Shown here: positions 5,626-10,062 of the stretch, in pieces
Layout: each line of letters starts with the position of its first letter
Numbering within the stretch: position 1 is the stretch's first letter
Assembly (NCBI GenBank): GCA_964584245.1
Contig: CAZOZK010000037.1
Coordinates: 1 to 10,062 of the forward strand
Length of the DNA: 10,062 nucleotides
Reading direction: 5' to 3'
Source: CAZOZK01 sp964584245
Lineage (GTDB): Bacteria; Patescibacteriota; Microgenomatia; UBA1400; PJMF01
Program-made: the position numbers and the translations under genes
Notes under the pieces: model-generated
Told to the model about the DNA's origin: nothing
Seen by the model: the letters and a program-made list of their open reading frames with translations, nothing else
Database searches by the model: none

Positions 5626-6921
5626 ATGCTTCATTCTCTGGAATCTGCTCAAGTTCAAAAAGCGATTGCCGGGAAAGTAGTCTTAGTTCGCACCGATTTC
5701 AATGTTCCACTCAAGAATGGTAAATTACAGACGAAGGTTGGGGATGTTACGCGCATCGAGGCCGCGATTCCCACTTTGAAATTATTGCTGCGGCTTGGCT
5801 GCACAATTGGGATTGTGACACATCTGGGCAGACCGGTTGGAACGCCAAAAGGGAAGCCAGATTCTGAGTTCAGTGTACAGCCGCTTGTACCTATTTTAGA
5901 GAAATTGCTCGATCACACCGTGACCTTTTGCCCAGAAACCATTGGTGAAACAGCCCAAAAAGCCATGGCGCTCGCACACAAAAGTCCAAAATCCGCAAAA
6001 AATAAAGTTGTTTTGCTCGAAAATGTGCGGTTTTATAGTCAAGAAGAAGAAAATGATGAGGAATTTGCCAAGGAATTGGCAGAGCTCGCAGATGTGTACG
6101 TTAACGAAGCGTTTTCTGCTTCGCACAGAGCCCATGCATCTATAGTTGGAGTTACCAAATTCATGCCTTCGTACGCCGGGTTGGCTCTTACTAAAGAAGT
6201 TGCGACCTGGACAAAAATCATGAAGAATCCCAAACGACCATTCGTGATGATTATTGGAGGCGCAAAGATTTCCGACAAGGTCGGCGCGGTGCAACACTTG
6301 GCTGAAATTGCTGATGCTGTTTTGGTTGGCGGAGGCACGGCAAACAATTTTCTCAAAGCTGAGGGGTTTGAAATTTATCAGTCATATTTGGAAGAGAAAA
6401 AATCCACAGTAAATTATGTCAAAATTGCAGAACACATGCTCGAAACTACTCGAGCTGATAAGCATATTATAGATGGATTTATCCCGTTGCCAAAAATTAT
6501 TATGCCTATTGATGTGGTGGCAGCACCGTCTATGGATAGTACTCAGACAGAAGTGATTGAGCTCACCAGCAGTGAGTCAATTTCAAAACGTAGCGATATC
6601 ATGTTTTTGGATATTGGGCCGAAAACGGCTAAGCTGTTTAGTGAAATTGTGGCGCAGGCTGGCACGATTTTTTGGAATGGCCCGCTGGGCGTTTTTGAAA
6701 AAGAAGCGTTTGCGGCCGGCACGCGCAAGGTTGCAAAAGCGATTGGTGCTAGTAGCGGGTTTTCGGTGGTGGGTGGCGGCGACACCGTCGCCGCCATAGA
6801 CTCATTCGGCCTCACCGATTCATTCGACTATATTTCCGTAGCCGGCGGCGCATCCCTCGAAATGCTTTCTGGCAAAACCTTGCCAGGTATAGCTCCCCTA
6901 CTCACCTCTACTCAAGACTGA
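5626..6921 (+). CDS. pgk: Phosphoglycerate kinase
   Basis: PGK transfers the phosphoryl group of 1,3-bisphosphoglycerate to ADP, making ATP and 3-phosphoglycerate in cytosolic glycolysis. The 431-aa protein is full length. Motifs in order: RTDFNVP (22-28) and HLGRP (66-70) for 3-phosphoglycerate binding, ENVRF (132-136), SASHRAHAS (164-172), the hinge-side GGAKISDK (211-218), DIGPKT (329-334), WNGPLGVFE (350-358), GGGDT (383-387) and GGASLE (407-412). The usual triple glycine before ASLE reads AGG here, a small change. A GTG at 5611 is in frame but lies within the -10 region, and the family N-terminus fits the ATG at 5626. There is no Shine-Dalgarno. The gene is divergent from the S1 gene and is followed after 23 nt by the fusion gene. 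Confidence 0.97.
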   Translation: MLHSLESAQVQKAIAGKVVLVRTDFNVPLKNGKLQTKVGDVTRIEAAIPTLKLLLRLGCTIGIVTHLGRPVGTPKGKPDSEFSVQPLVPILEKLLDHTVTFCPETIGETAQKAMALAHKSPKSAKNKVVLLENVRFYSQEEENDEEFAKELAELADVYVNEAFSASHRAHASIVGVTKFMPSYAGLALTKEVATWTKIMKNPKRPFVMIIGGAKISDKVGAVQHLAEIADAVLVGGGTANNFLKAEGFEIYQSYLEEKKSTVNYVKIAEHMLETTRADKHIIDGFIPLPKIIMPIDVVAAPSMDSTQTEVIELTSSESISKRSDIMFLDIGPKTAKLFSEIVAQAGTIFWNGPLGVFEKEAFAAGTRKVAKAIGASSGFSVVGGGDTVAAIDSFGLTDSFDYISVAGGASLEMLSGKTLPGIAPLLTSTQD

Positions 6922-6931
6922 GCAATGAGTT

Positions 6932-6937
6932 TATAAT
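6932..6937 (+). promoter_or_regulatory. -10 box TATAAT of the fusion gene, leaderless position
   Basis: A perfect TATAAT in the 23-nt gap after pgk ends 7 nt before the ATG at 6945. No Shine-Dalgarno is seen. The gene is therefore likely to have its own leaderless transcript even though it could also be read through from pgk. Confidence 0.65.
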
Positions 6938-6944
6938 AAAAAGT

Positions 6945-7745
6945 ATGAAATCCAGACTAACCATTACCCTTTCTGAAGACGTACTTAAAAAAGTTGATTT
7001 TTTGATCGACAAAAAAACCATCCGCAATCGATCCCATGCCATTGAACATCTCATCGAACAAAGTCTCCAAACCACGGTGCGCACCGCCATCATTTTGGCC
7101 GGTGGCCCAGAGAAGAATCCATATAGTCCGCTCACCATTATTGGCACCAAACCGCTGATTGTCTACACGGTTGAGCTGCTCAAAAAATATGGAGTTGGCA
7201 CTATTCACATTGCTATCAATGATCAAGGTTTGGAGCTCAAAAAATTACTTGGCAATGGCCACGAGTTTGGCTTGTCTATCATTTTTCATCATGAAAAATC
7301 CCCACTGGGCACAGCGGGGGCTATCAAAACTATTGCGAGTTCGTTTAAAAATGAAGAGTTTTTTGTGGTAGCTGGTGATGTCCTCACCAATATTAATCTG
7401 GCTGAATTGGCCCAGTTCCACAGCGATAACAACGCACTTGCCACCATGGCTGTCAAACCGCGCACCGCGCAAAAAAATTATGACAACGTGTTTGTGCAGG
7501 GCCACACTGTGGTTGATTTTAAAGCCAGTGAAAAGCATGAAATTGTCGGCATCGTCAACGCCGGCGTCTATTTATTCAGTAGTGAAGTTGTGTCCCAAAT
7601 CCCTACAACTGTTCCCGCTATGCTCGAGAAGGACGTTTTCCCCGCTCTGAGCAAAAGCCGCCGCCTCACCGCCTTTTCATTTCAGGGCGTTTGGTTCGAC
7701 ATCAGTAGCGATGCAAACTACAAGCAGGCTGTTGGAAGATTGTAG
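6945..7745 (+). CDS. Ribbon-helix-helix / sugar nucleotidyltransferase-like fusion
   Basis: Residues 1-45 are a ribbon-helix-helix DNA-binding domain of the CopG/Arc type: strand SRLTITLS, then helix DVLKKVDFLIDKK, turn, and helix SHAIEHLIEQSL. From 46 the protein is a nucleotidyltransferase of the sugar-1-phosphate NDP-transferase family. These enzymes make NDP-sugars from NTP and sugar phosphate. Retained motifs are AGG (52-54), K69-P70, SPLGTAGAI (119-127), GD (144-145), NAGVYLF (205-211), EKDVFP (228-233) and WFDIS (250-254). The D145 and D252 positions match the family's metal-binding aspartates. The GxGTRL loop that holds the nucleotide phosphates is replaced by PEKNPYS (55-61). It may be an altered enzyme, or a sugar- or nucleotide-sensing repressor. 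Its 3' end overlaps the convergent gene by 69 bp. Confidence 0.85.
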   Translation: MKSRLTITLSEDVLKKVDFLIDKKTIRNRSHAIEHLIEQSLQTTVRTAIILAGGPEKNPYSPLTIIGTKPLIVYTVELLKKYGVGTIHIAINDQGLELKKLLGNGHEFGLSIIFHHEKSPLGTAGAIKTIASSFKNEEFFVVAGDVLTNINLAELAQFHSDNNALATMAVKPRTAQKNYDNVFVQGHTVVDFKASEKHEIVGIVNAGVYLFSSEVVSQIPTTVPAMLEKDVFPALSKSRRLTAFSFQGVWFDISSDANYKQAVGRL

Positions 7746-8132
7746 CTTCAAATGGTTTTTAGGATTTTGAATTATCTCCCAAAGGATATAGAAAACTTGA
7801 TCCACAAATTGATCAGGGTAAATTTCACTATTTTCTGGTTGAAGTATGTAATTTAGCGATGCGAAAATATCTTTCGCTGGTACTTTAGTAATTGAACGAT
7901 CAGTATGCTCGTGATTTACTGCTGCAGCAGGTTTATTTTGCACCGTTTCCCACAGTCCTAAAACAGTATCTACATTATCAGCATCACCCTTTCTCATCTT
8001 TTCAATTTCTAGTATGAAAGTAGTTATTTCTAAATGTGGAACTACTACCCACAATCCTTCGCCAACTTTATTTGGTTTTTCTTGTAGTAATGTCCTATAT
8101 TTTTCACGATCTACCATTAAAACTTTCACCAT
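7677..8132 (-). CDS. Uncharacterised 151-aa protein with an internal repeat
   Basis: No family recognised. It is a soluble protein beginning MVKVLMVDREKYRTLL. Two segments look like copies of each other: about 34-68, ending VDTVLGLWETVQNKP, and about 89-125, ending VDQVFYILWEIIQNPK; both contain V-D-x-V, W-E and Q-N-x/P. The middle (70-88) is polar. The ATG at 8132 is preferred to the upstream in-frame TTG (8144) because the full Shine-Dalgarno GGAGGTGA (8135-8142) sits just before it. It lies 44 nt after the 121-aa gene and is probably in the same operon. The last 69 nt overlap the convergent fusion gene, so part of the C-terminus (QSSNSLLVVCIATDVEPNALK, roughly 131-151) is encoded opposite that gene's WFDI end. 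Confidence 0.8.
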   Translation of the reverse strand: MVKVLMVDREKYRTLLQEKPNKVGEGLWVVVPHLEITTFILEIEKMRKGDADNVDTVLGLWETVQNKPAAAVNHEHTDRSITKVPAKDIFASLNYILQPENSEIYPDQFVDQVFYILWEIIQNPKNHLKLQSSNSLLVVCIATDVEPNALK

Positions 8133-8176
8133 TTTCACCTCCAATCAAATTGGACTACTTAATTTGAGATTCAGTA

Positions 8177-8542
8177 TCAATAACTTCCAGCTAATCCATT
8201 TGGATCTTTTTGCGCATCTAGCATATCTGAAAGTGTCTTAGTACTATATGGGACAGATTCTTTTGCAAGATTTCTTTCTTGAGCAATTTGAAAGATTGGA
8301 TCACCAAAGCCAGGTACTGAAATAACTTGGCGGTAAATTAATTCAATCCAATACAAATCCACAGACGCCTCAATGATATTCATATCCCCATTTTCTTCAA
8401 AAATTTTAGTAGCTTCTATTGCTTCTGGGTGATAACGAACCTCCACATTCGAAAACTGAGAGTCATTCATAAGCACAAACAACAATTCAATTAGATTTCG
8501 ATCATCAATTATGACTCTATCTTGTTCTTGTACTGCTGCCAT
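8177..8542 (-). CDS. Uncharacterised 121-aa protein
   Basis: No family recognised. An acidic, soluble protein (MAAVQEQDRVIIDDRNLIELLF) with an aromatic helix (VDLYWIELIYRQV, about 62-74) and a polar C-terminus (DMLDAQKDPNGLAGSY). No cysteine, membrane segment or signal peptide. The Shine-Dalgarno AAAGGA lies 5 nt before the ATG at 8542. It is the first gene of a two-gene cassette with the 151-aa protein, and the two may form a complex, though only the shared operon supports this. A phage-like or toxin-antitoxin identity was considered, but nothing in the sequence supports it. Confidence 0.8.
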   Translation of the reverse strand: MAAVQEQDRVIIDDRNLIELLFVLMNDSQFSNVEVRYHPEAIEATKIFEENGDMNIIEASVDLYWIELIYRQVISVPGFGDPIFQIAQERNLAKESVPYSTKTLSDMLDAQKDPNGLAGSY

Positions 8543-8566
8543 ACATTCCTTTCATACACTCATAAG

Positions 8567-8587
8567 AAGTATGATTCTTTCATACTT
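8567..8587. repeat. Inverted repeat upstream of the 121-aa gene
   Basis: AAGTATG and CATACTT form perfect 7-bp arms around a 7-nt loop. On the minus strand GTATGAAAGAAT here is echoed by GTATGAAAGGAAT nearer the gene, where the second copy contains its Shine-Dalgarno. On the plus strand a run of seven T overlaps and follows the right arm, but no plus-strand gene ends nearby. An operator or leader structure is the likelier reading. Confidence 0.4.
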
Positions 8588-8651
8588 TTTTTGTTTGTGC
8601 AAGAAATAAAATGGATCAATTCAAAGCGAAAATAAAACAAAGAAATACTTG

Positions 8652-8660
8652 TGCTAGAAT
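8652..8660 (+). promoter_or_regulatory. Extended -10 box of the 106-aa gene, leaderless position
   Basis: TG-C-TAGAAT ends 8 nt before the ATG at 8669. The nine bases match, apart from one, the TG-C-TAAAAT box of the next gene. No Shine-Dalgarno in the usual place, so the transcript is probably leaderless. Confidence 0.55.
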
Positions 8661-8668
8661 CAGGATTA

Positions 8669-8989
8669 ATGAAAATTAATAAAATATGGCCACTGCACGT
8701 CCTATCAATTGTATCCGCTACGGCAACTATTTTCCCAAGCATAAATAGTTTGAGTCAAAATAATATAACGTTATTTTTAATTGAAATAGTACTTTTTGCA
8801 TTTGCCGCATCACCCCTTGGATTTATTTCCGTTTTAACATTTTTCTTAGCCATTTTTCTAAATAGGAGAAATAAGAAAAAAATGTCAGTCCTCTTTGTAA
8901 TAAATTTACTTTTTATGGTACTATTTTTGGTGGGTTTTATTACTATCACGCCAATCATATGGTTATTTATTAATTATCCAAAATACTAG
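8669..8989 (+). CDS. Small membrane protein, 106 aa
   Basis: No family recognised. The protein is almost wholly hydrophobic and should span the membrane three or four times: about 7-25, 34-64 (long, perhaps two segments) and 73-103. A positive loop RRNKKK (66-71) between them should face the cytoplasm. The N-terminus MKINKIWPLHVL could also be read as a signal-anchor. An upstream in-frame TTG/CTG region (from 8651) lies inside the -10 box, so the ATG at 8669 is chosen. Strongly AT-rich. Comparable small orphan membrane proteins are common in reduced genomes; nothing shows a substrate or partner. Confidence 0.7.
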   Translation: MKINKIWPLHVLSIVSATATIFPSINSLSQNNITLFLIEIVLFAFAASPLGFISVLTFFLAIFLNRRNKKKMSVLFVINLLFMVLFLVGFITITPIIWLFINYPKY

Positions 8990-8996
8990 TGAAGAA

Positions 8997-9029
8997 CACA
9001 GGTTAAATAAAAAACAAAAAACACCTGTG
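8997..9029. repeat. Inverted repeat overlapping the promoter of the 87-aa gene
   Basis: CACAGGT (8997-9003) and ACCTGTG (9023-9029) are perfect 7-bp arms 19 bp apart. The second arm includes the TG of the extended -10 box. It could be an operator, or a hairpin ending the preceding transcript, although no T run follows it. Confidence 0.4.
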
Positions 9030-9036
9030 CTAAAAT
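9028..9036 (+). promoter_or_regulatory. Extended -10 box of the 87-aa gene, leaderless position
   Basis: TG-C-TAAAAT ends 7 nt before the ATG at 9044. An ATG at 9035 overlaps the box and is an unlikely start. No Shine-Dalgarno. Confidence 0.6.
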
Positions 9037-9043
9037 GAACTCA

Positions 9044-9307
9044 ATGTCACGACCAGACCCAAAAACACAAATGAACCAATTAATCTCAGGATATAAACTC
9101 CAGAGTGAACTCAATGATGGCGAGAAACTCCAAGACCTCGTCTTAGATAGTCCAGATGGGAAGCTGTATTATCAAGCAGAAGCACATGATCTAAACCAAG
9201 ATCCAAATAATATTTGTGATCTGTGGCAAACCGGAAATCAAGATCTTACCGTTCGAATCCGCAGAAATGATGGTCGAGTCGACAGCCTTGTGTATATCGC
9301 TGAATAA
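9044..9307 (+). CDS. Small 87-aa protein, uncharacterised
   Basis: No family recognised. A soluble, polar, acidic protein starting MSRPDPKTQMNQLISGY. The middle has LVLDSPDGKLYYQAEAHDL and the end has DLTVRIRRNDGRVDSLVYIAE, which suggests a small beta-rich fold. No cysteine apart from one (ICDLW) and no membrane segment. Better GC and codon use than the preceding membrane-protein gene support a real gene. It is convergent with the 5S rRNA gene; no plus-strand terminator with a T run is visible in 9308-9392. Confidence 0.7.
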   Translation: MSRPDPKTQMNQLISGYKLQSELNDGEKLQDLVLDSPDGKLYYQAEAHDLNQDPNNICDLWQTGNQDLTVRIRRNDGRVDSLVYIAE

Positions 9308-9392
9308 TCTCCAAAGCCGAGTATTTTCCAAAAAAAGATCAAAATAATAGAAAAAAGGGTGTAGTTCCAGTTGCTCCACAAAAACAGGTACA

Positions 9393-9538
9393 AAAAAAAT
9401 CCTGTGTTCTGGCCTCGACCTATTGTCCCACTTCGTTGCCAAAGCAGTATCGTTAGCGCTGCAGCGTTTCAAGACTCTGTTCGGGATGGAAAGAGTTGGT
9501 TCCACCGCGCTCTAGAGACCAGAACACAAGATTTTTTT
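9393..9538 (-). other. 24-bp precursor stem of 5S rRNA with U-tract terminator
   Basis: The bases at 9515-9538 and 9393-9416 on the minus strand pair continuously for 24 bp with two G-U pairs. The inner 12-13 bp form the 5S terminal helix; the outer seven are A7 against U7. The run of T on the 3' side (complement of 9392-9399) makes the structure a natural terminator of the rRNA operon. Confidence 0.65.
9406..9525 (-). rRNA. rrf: 5S ribosomal RNA
   Basis: On the minus strand the sequence has the standard 5S pattern: the terminal helix TTCTGGTCTC...GAGGCCAGAA, the 5' segment GCGGTGGAACC, the loop C/E region CCATCCCGAACAG, and the 3' segment GAAGTGGGACAATAGG. Length near 120 nt. The exact mature ends are uncertain by a few bases because the end helix is extended. 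Confidence 0.93.
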
Positions 9539-9753
9539 ACGTTAAAATACACCTACCGTTTTGTATATCCTACCAACTATCGTACGAATACGATACCAGG
9601 TAAAACATACTACAATAGTGTGTTTTTAATCTGTTTAAAGAGCATATGCTCCCTAAAAAGTGAAGAGTTTTTGTCATTGAGTGTTGGTTTGATGTAAACA
9701 TCTGCCAACTTCGATCATGCGATCGGATGCGTCTACTACGTCGAAATTACATT
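9539..9753 (-). other. 23S-5S intergenic spacer without a tRNA
   Basis: This spacer of about 215 bp contains no tRNA-like segment that I can see. It has several inverted repeats: the palindrome GAGCATATGCTC near 9640-9651, and a hairpin near 9682-9708 with GTTGG/CCAAC outer and GATGT/ACATC inner arms. These are probably precursor processing structures. Confidence 0.55.

Positions 9754-10062
<309 letters not shown>

Noticed and set aside
4944..5723. A 259-aa plus-strand open frame opposite the S1 gene.
   Set aside because: It is a shadow of the S1 coding frame: Ser/Ala-rich with no domain, no promoter, and it runs into the pgk start in another frame.
8177..8542. A toxin-antitoxin pair formed by the two orphan genes at 7677-8542.
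   Set aside because: Neither protein shows a DNA-binding or toxin motif; operon layout alone is not enough.
8567..8592. A plus-strand terminator (hairpin plus seven T).
   Set aside because: No plus-strand gene ends within 800 bp upstream; the stem fits a leader or operator of the minus-strand cassette.
9539..9753. A tRNA in the 23S-5S spacer.
   Set aside because: No acceptor, anticodon or T-arm signature is seen; the repeats are simple hairpins.

Overview
The window looks like chromosomal DNA from a small-genome bacterium. The best guess is a member of the Candidate Phyla Radiation (Patescibacteria). This is inferred from a few universal genes (radA, an S1-domain ribosomal protein, pgk, rRNA) mixed with short orphan proteins, compact spacing, and a mixture of leaderless and Shine-Dalgarno starts. 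TGA and TAA both act as stops, so the code is the standard bacterial one. Lineage below that level cannot be told from the sequence alone.

Layout. Positions 1-5545 are all on the minus strand, in transcription order: S1-domain protein (5545-4241), a 58-aa small gene (4165-3989), a strong hairpin terminator (3891-3922), a 267-aa protein of three tandem helical repeats (3833-3030), an unrecognised 203-aa protein (2921-2310) whose terminator overlaps its stop codon, a 307-aa protein with a His/Cys cluster (2112-1189), and radA running off the left edge (1144-1). Positions 5626-7745 are on the plus strand: pgk, divergent from the S1 gene with interlocked promoters, then a ribbon-helix-helix/nucleotidyltransferase fusion protein. 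This meets, tail to tail with a 69-bp overlap, a two-gene minus-strand cassette of orphan proteins (8542-8177 and 8132-7677). Two small plus-strand genes follow (a 106-aa membrane protein and an 87-aa acidic protein). The right end is the 3' part of an rRNA operon on the minus strand: the end of 23S rRNA (about 9754 to the edge), a 23S-5S spacer without a tRNA, and 5S rRNA enclosed in a 24-bp precursor stem.

Expression. Six genes (radA, the 203-aa gene, pgk, the fusion gene, the 106-aa and the 87-aa genes) have a -10 box ending only 5-8 nt before their start codon, mostly of the extended TGnTATAAT form, which predicts leaderless mRNAs. Five others (S1, the 58-aa gene, the 307-aa gene and the two-gene cassette) have clear Shine-Dalgarno sequences. 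The most unusual protein is the fusion of a ribbon-helix-helix DNA-binding domain to a sugar-nucleotidyltransferase-like domain whose G-x-G-T-R loop is lost although its putative metal-binding aspartates remain.
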